From JAGPUQ01 sp963708735 (GTDB lineage: Bacteria; Pseudomonadota; Gammaproteobacteria; Pseudomonadales; Porticoccaceae), in NCBI GenBank assembly GCA_963708735.1, contig CAVPTW010000020.1, positions 62,001 through 126,000 on the forward strand: a stretch of 64,000 nt of DNA, written 5' to 3'. Shown here piece after piece: positions 1 to 9,332 of the stretch. Every line of letters begins with the position of its first letter. Positions within the stretch are counted from its first letter, which is position 1. The notes under the pieces are model-generated. The model saw only the letters and a list, made by a program, of their open reading frames with translations, ran no database searches and was not told the DNA's origin. The translations under genes were made by a program, and so were the position numbers.

Positions 1-2977
1 ACTTGTCGATCCGGGTATCGCAGAGTTCGGTGAATGTGGGCTTGAGCTCCTCGGGCAAGCCTTGTCCATCCTCCAGAGAACGTCGATACCACCAGCGCAG
101 CAGTGCCTCAGTGACGTGACCCACGGGATGGTTGATGGCGCGCATGACGGGTTCGTCGGTATCGACGCCGTCCTGGTGATCCAGTGCCAAGATACGGCGA
201 GCGAACGTGAAAACGTATGCTTCGTGGTCTTCGAAGGTCTTGGCGATGGCCTGCAACCACCTGCTAACGCCATGAGCGAGCGTTTGCAGCATTTCATCGG
301 GCGCATTGACCAGGACCTGGGCCATGTACCGCCAAGAGCGGCTTTGCAGTTCATCTTCTGACCACGCCTGTAACGCGTCCCGCCAGCGATCGTTTGGCGA
401 AGTATTCTGTCTTGCCAGATGACACGAGGCGTATGCCGTAGCTTGGAAGCTATCCTTGCACCGCTCTCGCCAGTCATCTTGTTTGGACTCGGGTAGTACC
501 GGGTTTGCGATCAAGTAGTTCAACACACCGCGCCTACTGCGAGGTATTGATACGAAATCCCGCCATGGGTCTGTGTCCACGACCGAGCCGCTCTCCATCC
601 AGAAGGAAACTCACCGCGCTGATGCGCCGCGTACGCCCTAGGATACTGAGCTGAAAGCCCGTTGCTTGTCTCTGGCGACCGGCCCATACGACGCGGCCGC
701 AGCGATCGTCTGCCAGACCACCCAGATTCGCGTTCCAGATAACGGGTCCAGGCTCCGGCTCGATGTCGTCCTTGAACATGTCGCGCGGAGGAGCGGCGAG
801 CATGTCCTGTTCCAGTTCATGCAGCATCACCTGATTGATCTCCTGCGCAGTGCCACCAGCAGGCGAATGGCCTCCCTTTCAGTTTCCACCGACCACAGCC
901 ACCAGTGATCGTCCGCCAGCAGCCAGTCGAGCGCTTGGCGATGGGGGATCACGATGTCCTGTGCGGCATCAAAGGATTCGATGCCCGGATCATCGGCCAC
1001 GTCGTTTTCGACCAGGACTGCGGCACGAGCGATGTCCGCACCGGCGATGGCGCATCAGTAGACGAACTGCGCATCCGGGTCAGGTCGAACAATGCGGTCC
1101 AGTCGCGGAAGCCACGGTTCTGCGGGCGTTCACTAATCGAGGGTTGATGCATGTAGGACAGGTCGCTCCTGACCTCGGCGCTGCCAAGCTCGCGCAGCAG
1201 ATCGAGCGCGTCGCGCAACAGGGCGCTGACATCGGACAGAAGCTCCGGCAATGCGGCGTCGCAGCGCTCGTCGCTGGGCAGATCGCGCAGGCTGGAATGG
1301 ACGTGATCCGTCGACAGCACGATCTCCCATTCCACCAGCTCCTTGATACGCTCCGGCGCGCGGGCTTCGCCGTCCTCGGCGGGCCAGCGGAACGGTTCGC
1401 GCAGCGATACGCGCGGTGTCAGATCTCGCGCAGCTCCAGGCGCAGGGTGGCGGTGAGGCCATCGCGCTTGAAACGGTCGCGCCAGCGGTACAGGTCGAAG
1501 TCGCGCAGCCACGATTTCACGCGCCCGGTCAGCAGCAGTCGCCACAAGGTGCGCATCAGCGGGCCAGAGATCGCGTTGGGTGCGCCCTCACGAATGCGCG
1601 CCAACTCGGCGGTGTTGCCGTCGCGCTCGTGTTTGGACAGCTCGTCGAGACGGCCTTCGATCCGCCAGACCAGATCGTCAGGAAGCTGCCCGCCGCGCTT
1701 GACCAACCAAAGCAGCAGCGCCGGGTCATTCAGATGACGGATCAGCCAGCGCGCCAGTTGCCGCATCACCTCGTCCCAGCGGCTTCCGCGCGCAGCGGCA
1801 TCGACGAAACACATCGACGGCGCGAGTGGATATGGCGCGGGCCTGCGGCTCAGGCTAAAGGCGAGCTTGCCGTCGGCAGGCGTCTTCGGCGGTACACCGA
1901 AGCTGGCCAGGTCGGCGTGCCGGTAGCGTTGCTCGCTCAGCGCGTCCAGTCTTCCGATGCGGCACCGGGTCCAGATCAGCAAAGCGCCTGGCGTGCAGCT
2001 CGCCCAGATCGCTCGGCGCGCACAGCAGGCGCCCGACGAAGTCGTCCGGCCGGGTACTCGCCAAGGGGCCAGCCATGCGCTCTGACACGGTGGCTCCGTA
2101 GGTCGCGCACGCGTCGCGTCCGTTTCGGCCCAGGCGCGAAGGTCTGTGCAATAGGCGTGCAGATGCGCTCGGGGTAGAGGATGGGGGTGACGTTCTTGGC
2201 CCGCCACTCGTTGGCCCGTTCTCTTCCTTGCCTTTGGAGAAACTGCCGAAGCGAACATCTCCGGCGGCGACTCACCCAGCAGGCGGTCGGCGTCCAGCGC
2301 GTCCGCGATGTAACGCAGCACCGGGTCGTTGATGCTGTAGCCGACGAAGCTCACCTTGTAGTTGCGGAACAGTTCGCTGACGCAACGCGCTGCCCAGCGC
2401 TCAGTGAATCGGCCAGTCGAAGTCGCGACTGGAGACGACCAGCCGATCGAGCTCGCTCGCGATCGGCGTGGCGCCGAGCAGGCCGTGCAGGACGCCAGGC
2501 CATCCCAGCGGCGCTTTGGCACCGGCAGCAGGGCGCCTGAAACCGCTCGATGGACAGGGACGTCGCCGTAATCACCTCCTCGAACAGACGATCGAAGTTG
2601 GTGGTAATCAGGCGGGCGTGGCCGTTGCGGCACTTGCCCAGTGTCAGCACGGCTTCATGCGTGGCGGTCGCGTTCCGGGGGCTGAGATCGGGGGTCAGGA
2701 TGCCGGCCAGCGCCCGGCGCACCGTCTCGCGGCCGCCGACGATGTCCGCTTCCAGCAGGCCGACTGCAGTATCAAACTGTCCGGACTTGATCGCCGCTTG
2801 CTGCACTGCATTGGGCGCGGTGGCCAAGGTTTCATACACCTTCTCCACCAGCCCGGCGAAGCCCGGCAGGCGCGCCGGGTAAGAGATGCCCGCGCCGCAG
2901 AAAAACACCACGCGCCCATCCTCGTGCGCCTGCAGCAGGCGTTCGAGGATGTCGGGGCCATGGCGGACGAACTGCAT
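1..2977 (-). pseudogene. SIR2-family defence protein with DUF4020-type C-terminus (Dsr1-like), broken by many frameshifts
   Basis: The intact start of the gene encodes a SIR2-type NAD-binding fold: VVFFCGAGIS near residues 23-32 and LITTNFDRLFEE near residue 120. The product then continues, recognisably, through about ten changes of reading frame, among them near 2546, 2508, 2420, 2260, 1425, 1080, 860 and 605. Late pieces such as INHPVGHVTEALLRWWYRRS match my memory of long SIR2-DUF4020 proteins, some of which are anti-phage sirtuins that deplete NAD. The last frame is still open at the window edge, so the 3' end is missing. No full product can be made from this sequence. Protein similarity is well kept between shifts, so the decay is recent or partly sequencing error. 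It lies 107 bases downstream of the TIR-like gene and may be a separate unit. Confidence 0.72.
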
Positions 2978-3084
2978 TCAGCGATCTCCAATAAGATCGT
3001 AATTAAGCATGATAGTTATCAAGGCTCGCTGATGCTCAATTAACCAACTTAAAACCAACGTTAAAGAAATTACCAGCGCAAGGT

Positions 3085-3585
3085 TTAGCGGTTCAAACTT
3101 GCATCCTCAATCACTTTAGTCAGGGCCGCGTGTTCCCATTTCACGGCCTTACACCCATTCTGCTGAAACGCCGGTGGCACTCTGGCGGGAGGCGTATCGC
3201 CCTTGTAGACACCAATGACGCCCTTGCCGCGCTTCAGGCTCTCCTCGATCTCCCAGTTCACCCATTTGCTTGAGGCGGTTTTCTCGGAGAGGTAGACCAC
3301 CGTCACCGAGCAGCGATAGATTTTTTCGCGGATGTTCCGCTTGATGTACTCGGCATTCGCGCTGTCGTAGGGTTCCTTGACCGAGTGATCATCAAAATGC
3401 AGATCCAGCTTGTCGTTCTTGGCCTGGCCGCGAAGCAGGTTCACTTCGTCCAGATCCTCATGGTCAAAGCTGATGAAAACGTGTCTGCTGATGTCCCCTT
3501 TGGCTTCGGCCAGCCTTTGCTTAACCTTGTCCTCCAGGCTTTTGATATCCGAGTTGAACAAACCGCCACCGGAACTACCGCCCAT
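3085..3585 (-). CDS. TIR-like (ThsB/DUF1863-type) protein with glycine-rich N-terminus
   Basis: A 166-residue soluble protein. The fold starts at HVFISFDHED (residues 35-44), continues with VTVVYLSEKTASSKW (94-108) and WEIEESL (111-117). This is the pattern of TIR-like proteins that make or sense nucleotide signals or hydrolyse NAD in phage defence. I chose the start at 3585 because AAGGAG lies 7 bases upstream and the QueC-like gene stops 2 bases before it; a longer in-frame start at 3639 has no such site. The protein begins MGGSSGGGLF, an unusual exposed glycine tail ahead of the domain. It is the last gene of the SLATT/TGT/OGG/QueC operon. No membrane segment. Effector role is inferred from context. 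Confidence 0.8.
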   Translation of the reverse strand: MGGSSGGGLFNSDIKSLEDKVKQRLAEAKGDISRHVFISFDHEDLDEVNLLRGQAKNDKLDLHFDDHSVKEPYDSANAEYIKRNIREKIYRCSVTVVYLSEKTASSKWVNWEIEESLKRGKGVIGVYKGDTPPARVPPAFQQNGCKAVKWEHAALTKVIEDASLNR

Positions 3586-3587
3586 AT

Positions 3588-4181
3588 TCAATCTCCTTCG
3601 TTGAACTGAAATTCGAGACAGGCAATACAGCGACCACACGGCGGAGTGTCACCTGTATGGCATGAGTAGGTCCCACTGAGGCCCCTTTCCGTCGCAAGCC
3701 TGACAACATCGGCCTTCCCCAACTCGATCAACGGTGTCAGCATCTTGATTGGGCGCCCCATTGCTGCCGCGATGGCCTGCTCAGCCTGTACAAGGAAGGG
3801 CTGTCGCTGATCCGGGAACAGACTGAACTGTTCAGCCAGAAGGCCAATGGCAACCGACGATGCGCCAACTTGATAGGCGTAGGCGCTGCCCATCAGCAAA
3901 AACAGCAGATTCCGGCCGGGCGTGAAGGCATCTTCCTTCACGTCCATTCCCGCGTTCGTCAGACCCGACGCAATGATTTGGCCGAAGCCACTGAGATCCA
4001 TTTTTGTAGGCTCAGGGAGTCCAAGCTGCCGGTGCACGGTTTGGCAGGTCGCCCACTCCCTGGCGGCGGCCCGCTGTCCGTAATCGATGAACAAGGGGAA
4101 GTGATCGATATGGTCTTCCTTGGCCATCACGCCAATCAGGGTCGAGTCAAGGCCGCCCGAAACGAGGTTCACGAAACTCAC
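3588..4181 (-). CDS. QueC-like enzyme (Cap9-type, 7-cyano-7-deazaguanine synthase family)
   Basis: A 197-residue PP-loop ATP pyrophosphatase. The ATP-binding loop SGGLDS is at residues 8-13, and the C-terminal zinc site has four cysteines (174, 182, 185, 188, in CHTGDTPPCGRCIAC). Canonical QueC turns 7-carboxy-7-deazaguanine into preQ0. I chose a GTG start because GGGAGG sits 7 bases upstream and the GTG overlaps the stop of the preceding gene (GTGA). No queD, queE or queF is nearby, so it probably does not serve tRNA queuosine biosynthesis here. Together with TGT-like and OGG-like neighbours it matches the ancillary set of type IV CBASS. It may make a deazaguanine donor or attach one to a partner; that is inference. 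Confidence 0.85.
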   Translation of the reverse strand: MSFVNLVSGGLDSTLIGVMAKEDHIDHFPLFIDYGQRAAAREWATCQTVHRQLGLPEPTKMDLSGFGQIIASGLTNAGMDVKEDAFTPGRNLLFLLMGSAYAYQVGASSVAIGLLAEQFSLFPDQRQPFLVQAEQAIAAAMGRPIKMLTPLIELGKADVVRLATERGLSGTYSCHTGDTPPCGRCIACLEFQFNEGD

Positions 4182-4891
4182 AGATAGGCCTCCCGCTTTG
4201 CGACGCGCATTGTTAGCCAAGTCGCAAGATCGACGCAGCCTAGCGAGTGACCAAATCGGGACGCGACCTCGCGAAACGTATCTTCGATTTCTTCGTAGCA
4301 GGACAGGCGTCCGAGCCGGCTCGGTGTAACCCTGAGTCCGCGCGTCAGGTGGAGATAATCGAGTACGTGCACGTCCAGCACTGCAAGGTCGGCACAGTAT
4401 CCAACTCGCCGCAAGAAGAGGCTTGCCTGTTTTGGCCCGAACCCCCAGACGCTCAGCATCAAAGCCTTGCGCGCATCCTTGGCGCCGTCGGCAGCAAACA
4501 GCAGCCGACGCAGGGAGTTACCCGTGCCATAAATCTCCGCCACCGTGGTGGCGAGCAAAGACGCCAGCCGGTTTCGAAACCGTGCCCGCACCCGGCGCAC
4601 ACCACCATCTTTGTCAGTCAATAGCAGCGGCTCGCTGAGCGCATCGAGAATCAACGTTTGGTAGTCGGCCATCTCTGAGAGATGCTTCGAATGCAGCAGG
4701 CCACGATTCCGCAGTCGGTCTGCGGTGGCTGCGGCCAACTCGAACTTCATTTGGCTGCCGAAGATGCAGATGGCTGCTTCGTACAAGAGTTCATCCTCGG
4801 TCAGTAGTCGCCAGTCCGGCACTGAACTGCCTTGTGATTTGATCTCACTGCACATGGCGTCAATGGTGCGATTGATGATGTCGGCGTTCAT
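4178..4891 (-). CDS. OGG-like HhH-GPD DNA glycosylase homologue (type IV CBASS ancillary type)
   Basis: 237 residues. The helix-hairpin-helix with catalytic lysine is at GFGPKQASLFL (150-160, Lys154) and the catalytic aspartate at LDVHVLDYL (Asp173), as in archaeal-type 8-oxoguanine glycosylases. IFGSQMKFELAA (43-54) fits the family's N-terminal helix. Both catalytic residues are kept, so enzymatic activity is plausible; whether DNA is the substrate is unknown. The ATG overlaps the TGT-like stop (ATGA), and the stop overlaps the QueC-like GTG, so translation is coupled on both sides. Known type IV CBASS operons carry an OGG homologue beside QueC and TGT homologues. Confidence 0.8.
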   Translation of the reverse strand: MNADIINRTIDAMCSEIKSQGSSVPDWRLLTEDELLYEAAICIFGSQMKFELAAATADRLRNRGLLHSKHLSEMADYQTLILDALSEPLLLTDKDGGVRRVRARFRNRLASLLATTVAEIYGTGNSLRRLLFAADGAKDARKALMLSVWGFGPKQASLFLRRVGYCADLAVLDVHVLDYLHLTRGLRVTPSRLGRLSCYEEIEDTFREVASRFGHSLGCVDLATWLTMRVAKREAYL

Positions 4892-5868
4892 GACGCGCTC
4901 CAGTCGAATGCCGCAGCACACTGGCAGAACACATGCGCGGGAAAGTTGAGACGGCAGAAGTCGACCACTGTCCCGTTGGAGATCGCGGTCCGCAGCCTTT
5001 GCATCCACGAAGCGTAGAACTCCAGATTGTGGGCCAGCGTGCGCGCCTGAAACGAAAGCCCGGCCTCTGACCAAGCGGTCTGTGTGGCAAAGAAGTCCGC
5101 CTGCGACAGGTGATAAAGCAACGCTGTTTCATGGTCGACCACGGTTTGGCACCACTCCAGACCGTCAAAGCTGTCCGCACCCATCGCCGAGTACAAAGCA
5201 ATCGAGATCGGGTTGCCCGTGCCGAGCAGGTGCAGGACTACGTACCGGTCAAGTTTGTCGAGTTCGTTGCGAATGGCAAGCAGCGCGCGAGCACGATCGA
5301 TAACGCCGTCGCCCAACCTGCGCTCCGCAACGGCCAGCATTGATACACCGGTCTCGGCAGCAACAGCGCTACAGAGGCCAGGCAATTCGCTGGCTGAGGC
5401 GTGGATGATCGGCACTACCCGGCAGGCACCGGCTGCTGCTTGATCCCCCTCCCACCGTGCCACCAGCAGCGCCACGTGTTCAGCGGCGTCGGTAGGCGGT
5501 TGCTGCTCGTCGAAGCCAAAGGCAAGGTCGCAGGGAAAGGCGCCGAGCATCTGATGGAAAGCAGGTTGCCGCCATTGCTGCTGAGCATCCTTCCAGAAAC
5601 TCTCATAGTTGCCTGAATCCATCAGGGTCACCGCACCGGCATCACGTGACGCTTGCAACAAGGCCGCGGCATCGGTCGGTTGAGCAAGTGCGGCTAGGTC
5701 GAATGCAGACACCAGGTACTGCCCGTTAAGCCCCACCAGCGAGGCGAGCACCTGCAGGTAATCCTGCGGTGGCAGCGCGGTTTTCACCGACGAGACCGAG
5801 GGGAAGTAAACGGGCAGCGGGAGCGCCTTGCCGCCAAGGTCCAGCTCTTGAAGGCGGGTCACCGTCAT
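4888..5868 (-). CDS. TGT-like protein (tRNA-guanine transglycosylase fold, Cap10/DpdA-like)
   Basis: 326 residues. The TIM-barrel landmarks of base-exchange transglycosylases are visible: LMDSG (82-86; compare DSGGF of Tgt), FGFDEQQPP (117-125), LLGTGNP (214-220), GADSFDG (230-236, candidate nucleophile Asp232 or Asp235) and LAHNLEFY (278-285). The CxCxxC...H zinc site of true Tgt is not visible and the protein is shorter than Tgt (about 370 residues). It is therefore more likely a specialised relative than the queuosine enzyme. The start was chosen because its ATG overlaps the SLATT stop (ATGA). Expected substrate is a 7-deazaguanine, but the acceptor (nucleic acid or protein) cannot be read from the sequence. 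Confidence 0.78.
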   Translation of the reverse strand: MTVTRLQELDLGGKALPLPVYFPSVSSVKTALPPQDYLQVLASLVGLNGQYLVSAFDLAALAQPTDAAALLQASRDAGAVTLMDSGNYESFWKDAQQQWRQPAFHQMLGAFPCDLAFGFDEQQPPTDAAEHVALLVARWEGDQAAAGACRVVPIIHASASELPGLCSAVAAETGVSMLAVAERRLGDGVIDRARALLAIRNELDKLDRYVVLHLLGTGNPISIALYSAMGADSFDGLEWCQTVVDHETALLYHLSQADFFATQTAWSEAGLSFQARTLAHNLEFYASWMQRLRTAISNGTVVDFCRLNFPAHVFCQCAAAFDWSAS

Positions 5869-6364
5869 CCCTTGCTCTCCGTCTTGGCGATGGCAACGCG
5901 TCGGGTTTCGTTGAACCAGTTGGCGTGCTCCGTCGAGACGTGTTCTTCGACCCGCTCTGCAAGGTGGATCAGCCGTTCCGGTTCCGGCAGGCTGCGATAG
6001 GGGCCGGCGGCGGAGAGAAAGAGATACTTCTCGTGTTTCAGCCTCTCCGCCGTAGCGCGATAGGTCACCCACAGCGTGGAGTACTGATTCATCTGCTGTA
6101 CCGCCTCCAGCAGCGCGATCACTGTGCCGGACAGTGCCATGGTCCATTTCGCAATATCCGCCGGCAAGAGACTCATCACCGGAATCAGCACGGCCAGTGC
6201 GACCTGCGCGAGCTTGAGCCACTTGTACCAGCGTTGACTGTGCTGACTCTGGTTGTCATACCACTGCATCTGGTCTTCAAGCCGCAACCAGGCTGGGTGT
6301 GCAGCGGCAAACTCGGGTACGGCGAACCTGGCTCCGTAATGTTTTTCTTGTCAGTGCTGGCCAT
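5865..6364 (-). pseudogene. SLATT/DUF4231 membrane protein, one frameshift near its N-terminus
   Basis: The product has the DUF4231 pattern: WLRLEDQMQWYDNQS, then WYKWLKLAQVALAVLIPVMS leading into the first membrane helix, a second helix around WTMALSGTVIALLEAV, then YRATAERLKHEKYLFLSAAGPY and AERVEEHVSTEHANWF. SLATT proteins are small two-helix membrane effectors in nucleotide-signalling defence systems. The natural start is probably the ATG at 6364 (AGAGGAG 9 bases upstream), but its frame leaves the main frame near 6318 (SPYP then EFAAAHPAWL), consistent with one lost base. As written, only a TTG start at 6287 would give the 140-residue main part. The gene begins 20 bases after hsdS and its stop overlaps the TGT-like ATG. 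Confidence 0.72.
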
Positions 6365-6384
6365 GACGCTCTGCTCCTCTTGCA

Positions 6385-7525
6385 TCAATTGAACACGCGT
6401 TCCAGCGTCGCCGGGATCAGCGCGTCGTTGGCCTGGCGGATGGTGGCGTGGCGGGCTTTCAGTGCAGCCACCTTGGCTTGCAGGGAAGCGAAAGTGCGCT
6501 GCGTTGAAAGCGATGGGGTCGGAACCTCAATCGCCATCAAGTCTGGGGCTTTCAGCGTTTTATTTCGCGCAGCCGTGCCGGGAGAAGCAGCATCAATCTT
6601 TGCAAAGCCCTCGGCTGTGGTGAAGTAGTAATAGAGGAAACTCGCGACTGCCTTATCGGCGGCCACTTCGCAGGTCAACATTCGATGATTACCAACGCAA
6701 CCATCATCCTCGCGCTTTGCAATGGCGATGGCTTGCTCCCACGCCATGATGTTGCTGAAGATCAGGTCGCCCTCTCTGATCGCAAAGAGGTTTTGCCAGG
6801 AGTAGTCGGTGCCTTCCATCGTGCGGCGCTGAAACGTGCCCTTGAAAAAGCTGCGGATACCCAGCTCGGTGTAGCTGGCTTCTGGATCAATGGCGATTTC
6901 CCGCCGCACCAATGGGGCTATCTGGGCCATCGACCTCATAGGTGCGTCGGCAATGGCGTCACGAAAGCGCACGGCGAGCAGTCGGTCGGCGTCGCGCTCG
7001 ATGGCGTCGAGGTGTTCGTTCACCTGCCGCACCTTATCCGCCAGCGTGTCGAGGCGGCTGACGATGGCTTGTTGTTCGGCAAGCGGCGGCAGCACGAATT
7101 TGCTGTGCGAGAAATCGATCCTCCTTGATGCGCACGCGGTTGGTCGTGCCTTCGCTGGCCGCCTTGCACAGATCGACGAAGTGCCGGGAGCGCACCATCC
7201 ATCCCATGAATGCCGGATCGACTTGCTTGCTGTCGGCAAACTCGAAGGAAGGAAAGTCATTGCTGACGATCGCGCCATCGAGCTCTTGCGGAACCAGCCC
7301 GATCGCGCCGTTACGGGCATCGATCTTGGAAAGGATCAGCTGGTTGGCACGCACCACCCGCCGTGGCATCGTCACGTCTGCGCCGCGAACCTTGCCACGG
7401 CTGATGACGCCCTTACCCCAAAGACGGATGGTGACTTCGTCGTACTCGGCGTCCGGCACACACACGGCAGTCTCGCTGGATCGACAGAGCACATCGCCCA
7501 ATGCGATCTTCGGCCACTGCCTCAT
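6385..7525 (-). pseudogene. hsdS: Type I restriction enzyme specificity subunit HsdS, one frameshift
   Basis: Two open pieces together make one HsdS. The first 130 or so residues (start MRQWPKIALGDVL) carry target-recognition domain 1. The second begins at KFVLPPLAEQQAIVSRLDTLADKV, the typical first conserved spacer helix, followed by a second recognition domain and a closing TFASLQAKVAALKARHATIRQ helix. The frames change near 7115, around RVRIKEDRFL / DFSHSKFVLPP. HsdS sets the DNA target of the HsdM/HsdR complex; without it neither works, so the frameshift would silence the system if real. The start overlaps the hsdM stop (ATGA). Confidence 0.82.
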
Positions 7526-9318
7526 CCCTGCACCTCGGCCACCAGCGCCTCGATTTCACCGAGCAGGCGCAGCACATCTTCTTCGCCCGCACGCATGGCG
7601 GCGACCAGGTCTTTCGGGTCGGCGTGCTCCAGCCCTTCGGCGGCGTGCGGGTTCTTCAGGTCCAGGTTGTAGATCGGCCAGTAGCGCGCGTCGCCTTCGG
7701 CCTGCGCGGTCTTGGCGGCGGCCTCATGGGCCTGCTGGCGGGTTTTCAGCTCGCGCAACTGCGCTTGCAGTGCGGCCTTGTCGCCGTTGGCGGCATTGCC
7801 GATGGTCTGCTCCAGTTCGCGGATCGGTTTGCCCAGCGCCAGCGCGTTGGCGCGTCCGGCTTCAGCCCGTTGCCAGTGTGGCGTGGCGGCGTCGATGGCG
7901 GCGGCGCGCTTGGCGGCGAAGTCCACCCGCCAGGCCTGCGGACCTTCCTCGCGCTGGTTCCACCAGTCGATCACCGGCTGGAGGGCCTCGTAGGGCAGCG
8001 GCGCGGTCTTGCTGTATTTCTTGCGGCCCTCGGGCTTGGGCAGCTCGTAGTACCAGATCTCGTCGGTCGGTCCGCCGCGCTGGAAGAACAGCAGGTTGGC
8101 CGGGATGTCGGTGTAGGGCGCGAACACACCCTGCGGCAGTCGCACGATGGTGTGCAGTCGGAATTCCTTGAGCATCTCCTCCTTGATGACGGCGCACACA
8201 CCATCGCCAAACAGGGTGCCGTTGGGCACGATGACGGCGGCGCGGCCACCCTGCTCGGCGCCATGCCCGGCATAGCGCAGCTTGCGCATGATGTATTGCA
8301 GGAACAGCAGGGCGGTTTCCGCTGTCTGCATGTTGGCCGGGAAGTTGGCCTTGATGCCGGCCTCTTCCTCGCCGCCGAAGGGTGGGTTGGTGAGGATCAC
8401 GTCCACGCGCTCGCTGTGGCCGATCTCGGTGATGCGCCGTTCCAGGGTGTTGCCGTAGGCGATCTGCGGCGCTTCCAGACCGTGCAGCAGCAGGTTCATC
8501 TGCGCCAGCATGTAGGGCAGCGGCTTGGCCTCCTGCCCGAACAGGGTGTCGCGCTGCAGGGTACGGCGCTGCTCCGGGTTGGTCACCTGCTGGGCGATAT
8601 GGTCGTACGCTTCCACCAGAAACCCGCCGGTGCCACAGGCCGGGTCGAGCACGGTTTCGCCCAGGCGCGGGTCGGTGACCTGCACCATGAAGCGCACGAC
8701 CGGGCGCGGGGTGTAGAACTCGCCCGAGTCGCCGGCGGCGTCGCGCATCTCGCGCAGCATCGATTCGTACAGATGCGAGAGGGTGTGGATCTCCTCGCTT
8801 GAGCCGAAGTGGATGCCGTTGATCTTGTTGATGATGTCGCGCAGCAGGTAGCCGCTGACCATGCGGTTCTGGACGCCGCGAAATACATTGGCGATGACCT
8901 CGCGCTGGCTGCCTTTCTCGCCGCTGCCGGCCAGACCGCGCAGATACGCGAACAGGCCCGCGCCGCGTGAGCCGTCAGCGCGGTGGCATTCGTCCTGGTT
9001 GATGAAGGCCAGCAGTTCGTCGCCGGTGAGGCCATCCTCGCGCGCAGCCCAGTCGCGCCAGCGGTAGGGGGATTCGATGATGGGGTGATAGGGCTTACCG
9101 TCGAGCTCCGCTTCTTCCTCATGCACGACTTCGAGGTCGTCGAGGAACTTCAGGAACATCACCCAGGTGAGCAGCGGCAGGCGGTCCACGTCGCCATTCA
9201 GGCCCTTGTCCTTGCGCAGGATCTTGCGGGCGCTGCCGATCAGCGCCGACAGGTTGTCGCGCGTGGTCAGAGGCGCCTTGGCGCGTTTGGTTCTGGTCTT
9301 CTTTTCGATTGCGGCCAT
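7522..9318 (-). CDS. hsdM: Type I restriction-modification DNA methyltransferase HsdM
   Basis: 598 residues, N6-adenine methyltransferase subunit. An N-terminal helical HsdM domain (LLTWVMFLKFLDDLE near residue 50) precedes the SAM-binding motif DPACGTGG near residue 223 and the catalytic NPPF near residue 310. The C-terminal part has coiled-coil character (ELEQTIGNAANGDKAALQAQL), as expected for contact with HsdS. It lies between hsdR (14 bases upstream) and hsdS (4-base overlap) in one operon. Length and motifs are normal for the family. Confidence 0.95.
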   Translation of the reverse strand: MAAIEKKTRTKRAKAPLTTRDNLSALIGSARKILRKDKGLNGDVDRLPLLTWVMFLKFLDDLEVVHEEEAELDGKPYHPIIESPYRWRDWAAREDGLTGDELLAFINQDECHRADGSRGAGLFAYLRGLAGSGEKGSQREVIANVFRGVQNRMVSGYLLRDIINKINGIHFGSSEEIHTLSHLYESMLREMRDAAGDSGEFYTPRPVVRFMVQVTDPRLGETVLDPACGTGGFLVEAYDHIAQQVTNPEQRRTLQRDTLFGQEAKPLPYMLAQMNLLLHGLEAPQIAYGNTLERRITEIGHSERVDVILTNPPFGGEEEAGIKANFPANMQTAETALLFLQYIMRKLRYAGHGAEQGGRAAVIVPNGTLFGDGVCAVIKEEMLKEFRLHTIVRLPQGVFAPYTDIPANLLFFQRGGPTDEIWYYELPKPEGRKKYSKTAPLPYEALQPVIDWWNQREEGPQAWRVDFAAKRAAAIDAATPHWQRAEAGRANALALGKPIRELEQTIGNAANGDKAALQAQLRELKTRQQAHEAAAKTAQAEGDARYWPIYNLDLKNPHAAEGLEHADPKDLVAAMRAGEEDVLRLLGEIEALVAEVQG

Positions 9319-9332
9319 TCAGTGGGGTCTCG

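Noticed and set aside
3085..3585. Thoeris system (TIR-like ThsB with SIR2 protein ThsA)
   Set aside because: The nearby SIR2 gene is of the long DUF4020 type, broken and 107 bases away, whereas the TIR-like gene is coupled to QueC/TGT/OGG/SLATT genes. No SLOG domain is seen.
3588..5868. Dpd-type DNA deazaguanine modification or ordinary queuosine synthesis
   Set aside because: No queD, queE, queF or folE and none of the large Dpd helicase or nuclease genes are present; the OGG-like, TIR-like and SLATT partners fit the type IV CBASS-related set better.
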